DNA from: Allacma fusca
Lineage: Eukaryota; Arthropoda; Collembola; Symphypleona; Sminthuridae
DNA: 64,000 nt
Reading direction: 5' to 3'
Assembly: GCA_947179485.1 (NCBI GenBank)
Contig: OX359245.1
Location: 29,809,067-29,873,066 of the forward strand
The position numbers and the translations under genes are program-made. This document shows, piece by piece, positions 50,277 to 61,601 of this stretch. The first letter of the stretch is position 1; the number at the start of each line of letters is the position of its first letter. The notes under the pieces are model-generated. The model was not told the DNA's origin and did not search any database. It saw only the letters and a list, made by a program, of their open reading frames with translations.

Positions 50277-50860
50277 CAAGTAAATGCCAGGGATATAATT
50301 TTGCTTGACGCCATTACTATGACTGGATTTGCTGGAGTGACCCGGGCTTTGTCCGAATTGATTGGAGATGATAACATGTTGGAGATATTGATGGTGTGGG
50401 GTTTGGTGACTTGAATTTTCCGGGGAGGCCTGGTTTAAATTGCCCTTATTATTCTTATGACTCGCAAGGCAGGGGACACTTCGTGGGGCGGCAAATGAGG
50501 AGTTGTGAATGAGTGTCATAATGCATTCAGGCTGGCCATTGGGAGTGGTGGCGGCTGGAGTGGAGGCTGTCGATGATTTAAAGCCCATTCCCCGTCCACT
50601 CACATTATCCCCACACGTGCATTGGGAGCTAGGAAGGGGGTAAAGTTTCATCCTTTCCTCTAACCATAGTTCACGGAGTTGAGTCAGGACATGTTGGTAA
50701 TGGGCGTCTGCGGGGGTCGTTCCAGAGGTCGAGGAGCAATTTGAGAGGTTCGAAGACTCAGAGGAAGTTGAGCAAGCAGAGGTCGAGCTGGGGGTCAAGG
50801 TCATGGTCGAAGCGAGTTCTGCCGCGTATTGGGCCGCCATTGTCCTTAGGATCCCTTCGT
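50277..50860 (-). CDS. six-exon gene, exon 1 visible: Ser/Thr-rich
   Basis: A 584-nt exon runs from acceptor TAGATTTCAG| to donor TACTTG|GTAATT, phase 1 in and phase 0 out. It begins EGILRTMAAQYAAELAST, which looks like the tail of a folded or helical region begun in an exon further right. A Ser/Thr-rich low-complexity run follows, then a helical stretch, HYQHVLTQLRELWLEERMKL, and a long Asn/His/Ser/Pro-rich tail ending NYIPGIYL. An ATG at 50840 is in frame, but the good acceptor and open frame before it argue for an internal exon. The protein is not recognised; it is probably a cytoplasmic scaffold or adaptor. Confidence 0.8.
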
Positions 50861-51179
50861 CTGAAATCTATTGAAAAACACACAAAAAAAACTAGAATTA
50901 CCTTCAAGGTCATCAGCCAAACAACAAAGTTTCGTCGGTCAAAGGTCAAATGGTTTTTGACCTGAAAACAGAGATTGATAAATAAATATCGCTTTAAATA
51001 TGTGTATGGGACAAAAATCTTATCACATTGGCTTATGTTACGGTCCGTACTAATTTAAGGTCAAATCAGGGTTAAAGGTCAACTGTTTTCCAAATTTTAA
51101 ATCCCACTAAACGTAATTTAATTATTATTGCTGCGGGTCAGTTCAGAGCATAAATCAGGTCAAAGTTAAGACTTGAAAT
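50861..51179. other. intronic, GGTCAA-rich
   Basis: Upstream of exon 1 on the minus strand. Contains scattered GGTCAA words (50937, 51059, 51075, 51157, 51181) that lead into the 24-bp array. No exon seen. Confidence 0.45.
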
Positions 51180-51735
51180 CAGGTCAATCTAAAAACAAAA
51201 AATCAGGTCAGTGTAAAGACAAATATCGGGTCAATGTAAAGACCAAATATCGGGTCAATGTAAAGACCAAATATCGGGTCAATGTAAAGACCAAATATCG
51301 GGTCAATGTAAAGACCAAATATCGGGTCAATGTAAAGACCAAATAGCGGGTCAATGAAAAGACCGAAAATCGGGTCAATGAAAAGACCAAATATCGGGTC
51401 AATGTAAAGAACAAATATCGGGTCAATGTAAAGACCAAATATCGGGTCAATGTAAAGACCAAATATCGGGTCAATGTAAAGACCAAATATCGGGTCAATG
51501 TAAAGATGAAAATCAGATCATAGTAAAGACCAAATATCGGGTCAAAGTTTAGACCCGAAATCATGTCAAAGTTTAGACCCGAAATCATGTCAGAGTTTAG
51601 ACCGGAAATCACGGCAAAGTTCAGAGGAGAAATCATATCAACATTTAAACCAGAAAATCCGACCAGAAATCGGGCCAAACATTACGGACAAAATTAAGAT
51701 CCAATTTCAGATCAAAAATGAGGTCAAACTTTGAT
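51180..51735. repeat. 24-bp minisatellite (GACCAAATATCGGGTCAATG)
   Basis: About a dozen near-perfect 24-bp units (GACC at 51241 and 51265) carry CGGGTCAATGTAAAGACC. The edges hold diverged AGTTTAGACCCGAAATC units. The minus-strand frame of this array is an artefact of the stop-free 24-bp unit. Confidence 0.94.
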
Positions 51736-52499
51736 CCAAACTACAAGGTCAGTCCCAAAAATCTGACCTGAAGTTACAAACTAAATGAAAATTGAGCCCC
51801 AAATTTATAAAATAAATTATGCCGAAGTGCCAAAAAAAATAAGGCCAAAAATAAGGTCAAAGAATTTCGAGGCAAAATTTCATATTCCCATAAATTCATA
51901 ACTAAATTCAATTCAAATTTAAACCACAATTTAAATTTTCTCGAAGATATCCGAAACTTTAATTTTTATTACTAATTTTCTAAATTTACCCCAGGACAAA
52001 TGTCCCGTCCACCCAATTCTACTTGCCAAATTCACAACCTCCGAATTTTAATCGTCCTACTTCCCCTTAAACTCCTCAGAAAGCTCCCCCACTAAAACCC
52101 CCACACTGAATCAAATTGAAACCAATGGAAAACCCTAATAAAAGGGCGGGAAGGGAAATAACGCAAAAAATAAAGCTATCTCCTGGAAATCCTCCCGTCA
52201 GAAAATCCTCCATGAGCTCTCGGGAGGACAGAGAAGAGGCGAGAGATGATGGAACAAGATAAATGGCTTATGGTTCTAAAACTTCTCAGAAACTTTCTGA
52301 CAAAAGATCTTCCTGATCTTCTTTCACCTTTCCCCTAAATAATATGTCAATGGAGGAATTCCTATATTCCCCATATAAACACACTCAAATACATATGTAC
52401 ACACTTCCTCCATATAACCCTCCCTAAAAATAATCACTTTCATATCAATAAATACAATCTCACTTTCATTTCCTCTCCATGTTCAATATATAAGAAAAA
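51736..52499. other. no gene seen
   Basis: AT-rich and C-rich stretches without splice-bordered frames or clear repeats. Confidence 0.45.
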
Positions 52500-52930
52500 A
52501 ATCCTCATCGATGTAAAAAATCTCACTCCCCCCCAAAAAAATCCCAATCGATGCAAAACTCTTTAAAAAATTCCCTACCCTCATAAATACAATTTAAAAA
52601 TTCCACATCGAAGTAACTTCAAATTTAAAAAATCCATATCGATGTAACTTCCAAATTTAAAATTCCACATCGATGTAACTTCCAAATTAAAAAATCCACA
52701 TCGATGTAACTTCCAAATTTAAAATTCCACACCGATGCAAATTCCAACATTAAAAATCCACATCGATGCAAATTCCAACTTTAAAAATCTACAACGATGC
52801 AAATTCAAACTTTAAAAATCTACACCGATGCAAATTCCAACTTTAAAAATCTACACCGATGCAAATTCCAACTTTAAAAATCCACATCGATGCAAAACCC
52901 AAGGAAGTTACCCACATCGATGTAAAATAA
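52500..52930. repeat. 31-bp minisatellite carrying CATCGATG
   Basis: Around thirteen units contain CCACATCGATG or CTACACCGATG followed by CAAATTCCAACTTTAAAA, at exactly 31 bp in the best part (52820 and 52851). The CATCGATG word matches the palindromes upstream of ATG 10003. Confidence 0.92.
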
Positions 52931-54019
52931 CACTGATTACAGCCCCACATAGCATGTGCTCAGTCCTGTAACTATGCCCATGCAAAAAAGGAATTTTTAA
53001 TTCAAAGAAATTCATGAGGGAGGACTCCTTGAGTTATTTCTTTCCAAATGTTCCATATGCATACGTGTGTGTACGAAAGCCAAGGGGAATTTCAGGTCTT
53101 CCTTTTGTTTACTTTGGGGAAAAGTTTGCAACTTTCTCACGGAGCTCATTAAGAGCCTGTCTCTCAATTGTGAGTAGGAAGAAAAACTCTTGCGGAGTCT
53201 CTCTCCATACAGTAGAGCCCCCTTATACAAGATTTCATTTCCCAACAGGGACATATCCAACCAAAATCCACGGTCTCAAAAATAAGGTATCAAATTCCCA
53301 TTTAACTCAATGGTAGCTAGGAACCTTAGGAACATTCCAGATTTTTTTTTTTTTTTTAAAGGAGGCGGGAGAATGTTACAACAAGAATGTACTTCATCTT
53401 AGTGGGAATGTTCATTAGGACTTGCCTCTGTCAGTCTTTCCAATTCAAGGAGGTCTTCCTAAGACAAATCAAATTATTCATTCCGCTCACCACTCAAACA
53501 AAATACTAGTCTTTGCTTAACTTATTACTACTACCTGGACGGAACTTCGGAGCTAGTTCATTCCTCGACGGAGACTCCTCCAGAAAATTACTTGTATCTT
53601 CCGCTGTATTTTCCCTCTCATGACACAGGTCAATTCTGAGGGATTTCGATAAAAAATCCCCCTCAAAAAAATCCTGTTTATAGCCAGATTGTCTAATCTA
53701 AGAATGACAGTTCGATCGGGCCTTAAGAGCAAGCCAAAAAATTTACTAAAACAAGACTCAGACCCCAAAACAGTATGTTATTCAGAAAAATCCAAAAATC
53801 GTTAAGTACTGTTACTTGGGACGAGATGGTCAAAGTTTGCAAAGTTATTTATGAATTAACGAAGCAGTTAAATTTATTTAAAGTAAAAAAAAATTTAAAA
53901 AAAAAAAAAAAAAAATATGTAGGAGTATCTTTTTAGTAAAATTGCAATAAGTTTTGCTCAAATTCCTTGTACTTGGGAGTGTGCATGGGAGTAGGGAGTA
54001 AAAACAATAGGAGACAAGC
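52931..54019. other. no gene seen; poly-T and poly-A runs
   Basis: A T run lies at 53343-53357 and an A-rich run at 53887-53915. Frames on both strands at 53012-53316 lack splice support. Confidence 0.4.
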
Positions 54020-54300
54020 ACATGGGATTTTTCTCTAGTTGTTCTTTTTTGGTAGAGGATGAATTCCAGTGGAAGAAGGAGCTGAAAGCCATTAAAAGGA
54101 AAGGAAGAGAAGGAGAGAGAAAGTCGAACCGGAAAAAGTTGCCGAGTGGAAAAAAAAGAAGGGGAAAAAACTTGACTGACTTTAATGGAGCAATAAGAGA
54201 GTTGATGTTCATTCAAGGAAAAAGGGTCGGGGAAAGGGAGAGAGAAAGTGAGGGAGAGAAAAAAAAGAGAAGAGAAAAAAAGAGAAAAATTCCATTTCCT
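54020..54300. repeat. purine-rich (GGAAAG/GAGAGA) tract
   Basis: The plus strand is strongly purine-biased, with GAAGGAG, GGAAAGGAAG and GAGAGAAAG words, forming a polypurine strand over about 280 bp. The Lys/Glu/Arg-rich frame here reflects that bias. Confidence 0.7.
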
Positions 54301-54734
54301 CAATAGTCTTCAACAGCAAGGAACAGTCAATACAAAAGGACAGAAGAAAGATTGGAAGGTCACTTCAAATGATGTTTTATTGATTCGTAGCTTTTTTTTT
54401 CTTTCACATAAAAATAAATTTTTCAAAGTATAAGTATACGAGGAAATTATTATTTTTTGCTGGGGTATTGTGAGAAAATATTTGAACAACAATTTTCCCA
54501 GAAAAAAAAATTTAAGCCCCAATGTGGGATTTATACCTCATCCAATTTTCGGGATGAGAGGAGATGATAATCCGGGATTTCTATTTTCATGGGAGTCTCA
54601 AAGCCCTCCAATTTCTCTGTATATGTAATGTTACTTTTTGGGGAAACGTGTTAAGGAGCAGAAGGGTCTGTGTTTGTTATGAATTTTTTGGAGATGAAAA
54701 CCAATTTAGGGGGAATTGTTTGAGCAAAATGAAA

Positions 54735-55330
54735 TTAAGGGCGATTTTGTGGGCTCAGGAAATTTACGGAGAATTTTGTGTGGCTCAGGAAATTTACGGG
54801 CAATTTTGTGTGGCTCAGGAAAATTACGGGCGAATTTTTGAAGGGTGGTAAATTACGAATTACGGGTTTTACGGGGTATTTTTAAATAAGATTTTGGGGG
54901 CAATTTTATAAGTGCAAGATCTTAGAGGTAATTTTTACACGTATCAAAATTGTAGTCACATTTTGGGAAATACGAAATTTTTAAAAGCAAAATTTTGGGG
55001 CAATTTTACTGGAACAAGATTTTAGGAGATTTTTTAAGAGATTACTTAAGCAAGGAACTTCATGGGTAAATTTGTTTGTGCAAAATTTTGGGAATAATAT
55101 TTTAAATACAAAATCGTGGGATTAATGTTTTGAGAGCAAAATTTTAGGGGCAAATTTTTAAGCACAAAATTTTTAGAGCAAATTTTTAAACAAAAATTGC
55201 TGGTGTAATTTTTTAAGGGAAAAAATTTAGTTTAATTTCTTAATCTCACAGTTTTAGTGGTAATTTTTTAAGCAGAAAATTTAGGGATGATTTTGTAAGC
55301 GCAAAATTGTAGTGACAATTTTTCAAGTAA
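54735..55330. repeat. 30-bp triplet repeat then degenerate AAAATTTTGGG field
   Basis: Three copies of TGGCTCAGGAAATTTACGGG (30-bp step at 54781 and 54811) are followed by diverged units of roughly 30-40 bp with GCAAAATTTTGGGG and AATTTTTAAG. Confidence 0.8.
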
Positions 55331-58300
55331 AATAATGTAAGGACACTTAAATTTTTAAGCCATGTTTCGAAAAAAAACATTTGGATGCAACCAAGTAAAT
55401 GGTAGCAAGGCTTGTTAAACAGCTCCACTAGGACGGAAAATATTCTTGGGAACGCAAAGGCTTTGAAGTAAAGGAGGAAAAAAATGGGTAGATTTGAAAT
55501 ATCGATGAGAACATAAGAAAATAATGGTATCCCAAGGGACTGGAGTGACTCTTCGACTCAAGTCAATTCCACCCGGTCCAGCCCTTTACAAAAGAGTCGA
55601 CAATGTTTCACTCTAAACGAAAACCCCACCTTCATAATGGCTTTTCCAAACCATAGAAAAAAATCACAAGTGGGTAGTTCTGTTAGAGCTTAAAGGAGAT
55701 TTAAAATTTCTTTCAAGTTTCTCAATTTTTTATAATCCCTCCCCCCAAGAAATTAACCATCAAAATATTTTCCCCAAAAATATGTCCCTGTAGAATAACA
55801 AATATTTCGATAAACTTTTAAACAGTGTGAAAAACCTGCTTAAAATTTTGTAAAACTTTAACGCCACTTGAAATTGATAACATTTAGCCGCAAAACATGA
55901 ATTTGTTTAATTTCTTAATTTTGTTCACAAACCTTCTTCGAAAAACAGAATATCTGCATCGGAAATATTTTTAGCTCCAGAAATTAGCTATTTACTAATC
56001 GGAAATAATTTTTACAGGCAGTAAATAATCAGTAAAATTTATTAAACCTCGACGCCACTTGGGAATTTTTTTGGTTGGACATCTACAATATTTGTAATGG
56101 TTTATCAGAAATTTTCATACCAGGGAAAATTTTGCCCTTAAAAATTACACGGAGCTTTAATGGCAAACCAAACCGATGGGAAAAATTAAGAAATAAAGGG
56201 ACAGCTCGTGCGTGTAAATTTCTATGGAATGTCAAAGGCGTCCCGAAAATCCTCCCAAAAAGGGATTTCACAGCAGCTGTCACAAGTACAGAAATTTTCT
56301 GACTCCTGTTTGAAAAACAGCGGAACAATAATACCTACAAAGAGAATTGCTACAACAATAAGAGCATTCACACTTCCAGCCATTGTGCCCAGATTGGCAT
56401 GACAGGGCCATGGAAATTTCCATTATTGGTAATAACAAAAATTAGGGCTAATTTGTCCACAATGCTCCAAGTCTCCTTTTCCTATACTTTGACTCTTTTG
56501 CTCTTTTTTCCCCTTCCATAGGCTGGGATTGCTCCGTAACGTTGGGAAAATTTAGTGAAAAGGAATTCCCTTATTTCTATTGATGGTTCCTATATAGGCC
56601 CAGATATTGTGAGGTTTTTGTATGAGAGAAAAAAATAGAGAAAAATTCCTCTTTAAGAAATACAGTCTGACAGGGAAATTTTCTCTCCCTTTAATATAAC
56701 CCATTCCATGATTTGCAAACAATTTAAAAAATCTCAAGGGTTCAGATTTTTTTCTGGATTTGAGAGAATTTTCTTAATTTGTCCGGTTCAGTTATTTTGG
56801 CCAAGTAAAGAGTACCACACGGCGACAACTACAATTTTGTAAGACCCATACATCAGACATAAAGAACTTGAGTGGCGTTAAACTAACCAATGAACTATAA
56901 AATAAATAAACATTTTTTTATTTTAAATAAATTTCATTTTCCCGCTATTTAGTAAAGAATCTGTTTCTGAATTTTCTAAAATTTGTTTCAATGATCTAAG
57001 ACAATAATTGGGGTTAAAAGGGTCAAGTAGAAATGTGTCCTCTTAACATTTTCACTAATTCTTTCAGAAATGACTCCGATTTGTGAATTTAAAATTTCTA
57101 AGTTCCCCTATTTTGTAGAGAATTTTTCCCTCATTTTTCTGAAATTTTTTTCATTGAGCCAGGTCAATAATTATGGTCACAGGGGTCAGAATCAACTGTT
57201 ACCATCAGATTTTCCAGCCCAGGTGAAGAGACCAGCATTTTAATGCTACATAATTTGAGCGACGTTAAAATCTTAGAATTAAAAATAATTATTCCAGATT
57301 ATAAAATTTTCGAATTTACAAAAATTTTACTTCATACATTTTCCAGCAAGAAATATAACAATCTGGAATTATTTGTATTTCTCAGATTTTAACGCCACTG
57401 AAATTATTTCTCCCGAGAAGAGTACCTCCTGTGATGAAAGGAGAGGTTTTTGCAATAAGTCCGTACAATATTATTGTAGCTGGAAATGTCAAAGTGTATT
57501 TAAGAAATTGAAAAAACAATTCTTTACAGAATAGGGGAATTGTAATTTGTAATTTTGAAATATTTTCCGGGAAATAAAATCTAGAGAGGGAACTATTTTA
57601 AGGCAGACTGTACAAAGGCGAATGTGTCAATGAACGGGAATTACTTAATGGATGAATGGAACTAAAGGCTGTGGCATATGGAAAGGTCTGTATAAATGCA
57701 TTTCCCTATTTGTGTGTATGTGTGTGTGTGTGTTCACAAAAGAAGGAAAAGAAGAAAAGGGAAAGGACATAAAGCAAGTTTTTGGGCGGTGGGGCTATTT
57801 GTCATTGTTAATGGTCTTACTGGGGACAAATTACCGTCAAATGATATGCCACGAATGCGTCTTCTTTTTTTTCTTCTTCTTCCTTTTTCCTCCAAATGTC
57901 TCCAGAGATTATGCAATTTTTCCTCTCTGCTCCAAGTCATTTTAATTCCAACCATGTCTCACACATTTTTCTACTATTCTCATATTTATACTCAAGTTCA
58001 ATACAAATTTCCAGATTTATTTGCAAAATTTTGAAAATTTCGCCCTTAAATTTTCTCTCAATTTTAAGAAACTGGGGTTTCAAATTTTAAAATTCGTATT
58101 TATTTTAAAGTACAATTTTTTATTATTTTGCAAGACTTTGACGCCACCCGAATTACTGAGGTTTAATTGTTGAGCGATTATTGCAATGGGTTTTAATAAG
58201 GGAATGGTCACTTGGTACGAAACAGGGAAAAATATATATTTTTGCAGGAGTGATGTATTTTCGGGGCGGAAAAATTCGGGGGAATGTAAGACTCGGAGGG

Positions 58301-59204
58301 AAATATGAGGATGGGAGTTTTGGGAACATATGAAAATAAATGAGGGAATAAAGGGGAAAAGTTGGGGCCATTTGGGCTTGGAGGAGGGAAAAAGTGAGGA
58401 GAGGTTGTAAAGCAGGAGTTGTCTTGGCTTAATGAGTAAAGTTTTTTGGGAGGGGCGGGGAAAAGAGAGCGAGAGCTCTCTGGTCCTTAATTCCACACCT
58501 TCTCCAGCAATTGAAAATCATCATGGGATTTTCTCTCCCTGTATGTATCCATATACCTATGGACCTTATGTGGAGGGAGTTTAAAGGGATTTTCGGAGAT
58601 AAGTGGAAGGATAAGACGGCGGATGAGAAAATGAGAGATTCACCGCAAAAGTTACTTATTCTTATGATTAGCTTTTTGGCCCATAGCTTGGATCTGAGAC
58701 TCTAAATTTCCTGTAAGAGTTAAGGCAACCATAAAATTAACAAAGTACGTCTAACACTCATTTATCTGTCGTCCCATATTCAAACTCTGCTCTTACATTT
58801 CAAAACTTCCCGCCCCTGGTCTCCAGGGACTACTGGGGAAATGGGTCATTCTGTGCTGAATTTACAGGGCTCTGTCGTAACTGTACATGTTGAAATGCAA
58901 TTTCCCTTATGGGCTCCGCGTCTCTGGGCTGAGGATTGACAATTGGAAGGTTTCAACGCCATTGGGACATTTTAATCCAGAAGTGCTCAAGTTGGGAGAG
59001 AGTCGGTCAGTGACTCTGAAAGTGCATTTTCGATTACAGAAATTACTTGAGACAGAGACAAAGTGAGCTTAAACTTCAACTTGAAATGTATTCAGGTGGG
59101 AGGAGGATTCTGAGTGAGGTTTGTGATTTGAACTTTAGTAAAAGTATTATATATACGCTGAGACAGTACAAATATGTACAATTGCAAGGTGGAGGTCAAA
59201 ATGG
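55331..59204. other. no firm gene; densest run of the dispersed motif
   Basis: Dispersed-motif copies lie at 55848-55875 (-), 56043-56065 (-), 56869-56885 (+), 57256-57280 (+), 57383-57403 (-), 58130-58154 (-) and 58949-58968 (-). A single forward palindrome unit, TTGAGCCAGGTCAAT with TTATGGTCACAGGGGTCA, lies at 57154-57187. A TG microsatellite lies at 57715-57732. Overlapping frames (56075-56402 and 58080-58496) are unsupported. Confidence 0.5.
57154..57187 (+). repeat. solitary palindrome unit
   Basis: One forward unit of the TTGACCYRGGTCAA family (here with one mismatch) with its GGTCACAGGGGTCA tail. It shows the unit can stand outside a cluster. Confidence 0.75.
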
Positions 59205-60330
59205 GGTCAAGTTTGTAATCTCTGGGTCAACTTTTCCTCAAGCGTGTCCAGGATAGGTCAAGTGTGTTATGGTTAAATATGTTTTAGAGTAAGATCAAGT
59301 GTGTTATGGTTAAATATGTTTTAGAGTAAGATCAAGTGTGTTATGGTTAAATATGTTTTAGAGTAAGGTCAAGTGAGTTTTACAGTATGGTCAAATGTGT
59401 TGTAGGTTAATGTAATGTAATGTTATGTAAGGTTGTCAAGTTTGCTCTAGGGTGAGGTCAGGTGTGCTCAACGGCAAGATCAAGTTTGTTCCAGGCTAAG
59501 GTCAAGTGTGTTCTAGGTTAAAACTCAGGGTGTTCTGGGCTAAAGTCAAGTGAGTTCAACGGTAAGATCAAGTTTGTTCCATGCTAAGGTTAAGTGTGTT
59601 CAATATTAAAGTCAAGTGTGTTCTGGGTTAAAACTCAGTGTGTTCTGGGCTAAAGTCAAGTGTGTTCTAGGGTAAGGACACCTTTATTCCATTGTAAGTT
59701 CAAGTGTTTTGTAGGAGAAGGTCAAGTTTTTGTAGGAGGTCAAGTTTTTACAGAAGGTCAAGTATTGTCTAGCAGCAGGTAAAGTGTTTTGTAGGAGGTC
59801 AAGTTTTTGTAGGTCAAGTTTTTGTAGGAGGTCAAGTTTTTGTAGGTCAAGTTTTTGTAGGAGGTCAAGTTTTTGTAGGAGGTCAAGTTTTTGTAGGTCA
59901 AGTTTTTGTAGGAGGTCAAGTTTTTGTAGGAGGTCAAGTTTTTGTAGGAGGTCAAGTTTTTGTAGGAGGTCAAGTTTTTGTAGGAGGTCAAGTTTTTGTA
60001 GGAGGTCAAGTTTTTGTAGGAGGTCAAGTTTTTGTAGGAGGTCAAGTTTTTGTAGGAGGTCAAGTTTTTGTAGGAGGTCAAGTTTTTGTAGGAGGTCAAG
60101 TTTTTGTAGGAGGTCAAGTTTTTGTAGGAGGTCAAGTTTTTGTAGGAGGTCAAGTTTTTGTAGGAGGTCAAGTTTTTGTAGGAGAAGGTCAAGTATTGTC
60201 TAGCAGAAGGTCAAGTGTTTTGTAGGAGAAGGTCAAGTTTTCGTAGGAGAAGGTCAAGTTTTTGTAGGAGGTCAAGTATTGTCTAGGAAAAGGTCAAGTG
60301 TTTAAGGCAAGGTCAACTGTGTTTGGAGTT
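59205..60330. repeat. 18-bp minisatellite (GTCAAGTTTTTGTAGGAG)
   Basis: The core (about 59790-60185) has some twenty near-identical 18-bp units, a few shortened to 15 or 12 bp by loss of GAG or GGAG. Left of it, diverged units with GGTCAAGTGTGTTCTAGG extend for 550 bp, including three exact 37-bp copies at 59258, 59295 and 59332. Long repetitive frames on both strands are artefacts of the stop-free unit. Confidence 0.96.
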
Positions 60331-61601
60331 CAGTTCAAGTGCTTTTTAAGTTTTGTATTACCTTTAAAAGTATTTCGATTCCTTGCCCAGAAATGCTGAA
60401 GTTCTGCCAGATTCCCAAATTCAAAGTTTTTTTACAACCTGTTATTTCGTCTTCTTAATTCAAGTTTGAGTTCATTTTATGGTCAGCACTATAAAAACTC
60501 AAACAACGCTCCGTCAGCAGTGCTCCTCATCAAAGCTATTAAGGTTTGAATCATTAAAGTTTTAATAATGCATGGTATTAACTCTAGTCATTATTTCTTA
60601 TGACCGCAAAATTATTCAAATACAAATTACTATAGGAGCCCGTACCTCGTAATGCCACCTAATTAATTCACACCATGTACTCATTACTGCTGGTTCACTA
60701 ATTCCCTATTTAGGTTTAATAATTGCAAATGATAGGACAATTAAATCCGAGGACAAATAAAAATTTCAACCCTAACAAGTTTACAAGTGAAAACGTCTAC
60801 ATTTTCCCCTCCAGCCATGGTAGTAGGGGTTGTAATAATTTCCATTGAAAAAAAGTGAACTGGAGCGTATGTAAAGTAATGGGGAAATTGCGAGTGCTTT
60901 GGAGCTCAAAAGAAAATGTGCTTACAGAGCGTATCCCATTAAATGTGAATTAACAATGGTAAACATATGTAATGTATACGGACGGGGTTGTGTGGAATTA
61001 GATTCCCAAGCCTTTACGGGCCCCTGTCTCATTCCTTCCTATATAAAAATTTATGCATGCTTGGAAACATGACGTAGTACATACCTCCGTATGTATGCAT
61101 ATATTAGCAAGTATGAGTGTTTTTATATAAGGGAGGGGAAGCCGTTGAAAAATTTCAAGTGCTCTTTTCCAGAAAGGTATCCGAGCCCCGCACAAGTGGC
61201 CAGAAAATGAGGGAGAGCCAACGACTGGAAAGAATCCTGAGCATTTCATTCCAGGATTTGTCCAAGAATTTTTTCCCTTCAGGAAACCGTATAGTACAAG
61301 ATGCCCCTAAAAAAGTTCTTAGGCATGTTCCAGCTCCTATAGGAATTATGATGAGAAGGGAGCCAGGAAATGGATGGTGACATATGTAACTTTAAGCCTG
61401 TCGTGTGTACAGTGCACTCTCAAGCCAACTCCCTCTCTTTTCCAGGAATTTTTGTACAGGAACAAAATTTGAGTATGATTCTGTTCCAACCAAAATTATA
61501 ATTTTCGGCTTTACAAGACACTGCACAATTACCTCTGGCTGTAGCACGCGTAATTTTATTAAATCTTTCTGTGAAGAAACCAAATTATATTGTATATTAT
61601 T
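60331..61601. other. no firm gene; one possible plus-strand terminal exon
   Basis: At about 61171 an acceptor (GTGCTCTTTTCCAG|) opens a frame to a stop at 61380 that contains SGQKMRESQRLERILSISF and later PSGNRIVQDAPKKVLRHVP. Its composition is protein-like, but no upstream partner exon is visible, so it is only a weak candidate. Confidence 0.3.

Noticed and set aside
51208..51678. 156-codon minus-strand frame rich in VFTLTRYL
   Set aside because: Translation of the 24-bp minisatellite; no start context or borders.
54022..54306. 94-codon Lys/Glu/Arg-rich plus-strand frame
   Set aside because: Explained by a polypurine tract; no splice borders or conserved motif.
59758..60203. 144- and 139-codon repetitive frames (TSYKNL and RRSSFC types)
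   Set aside because: The 18-bp unit is a multiple of three and lacks stops in these frames; there is no unique coding sequence.
59784..60203. CRISPR array
   Set aside because: Repeats are contiguous 18-bp units without unique spacers, and the DNA is eukaryotic.
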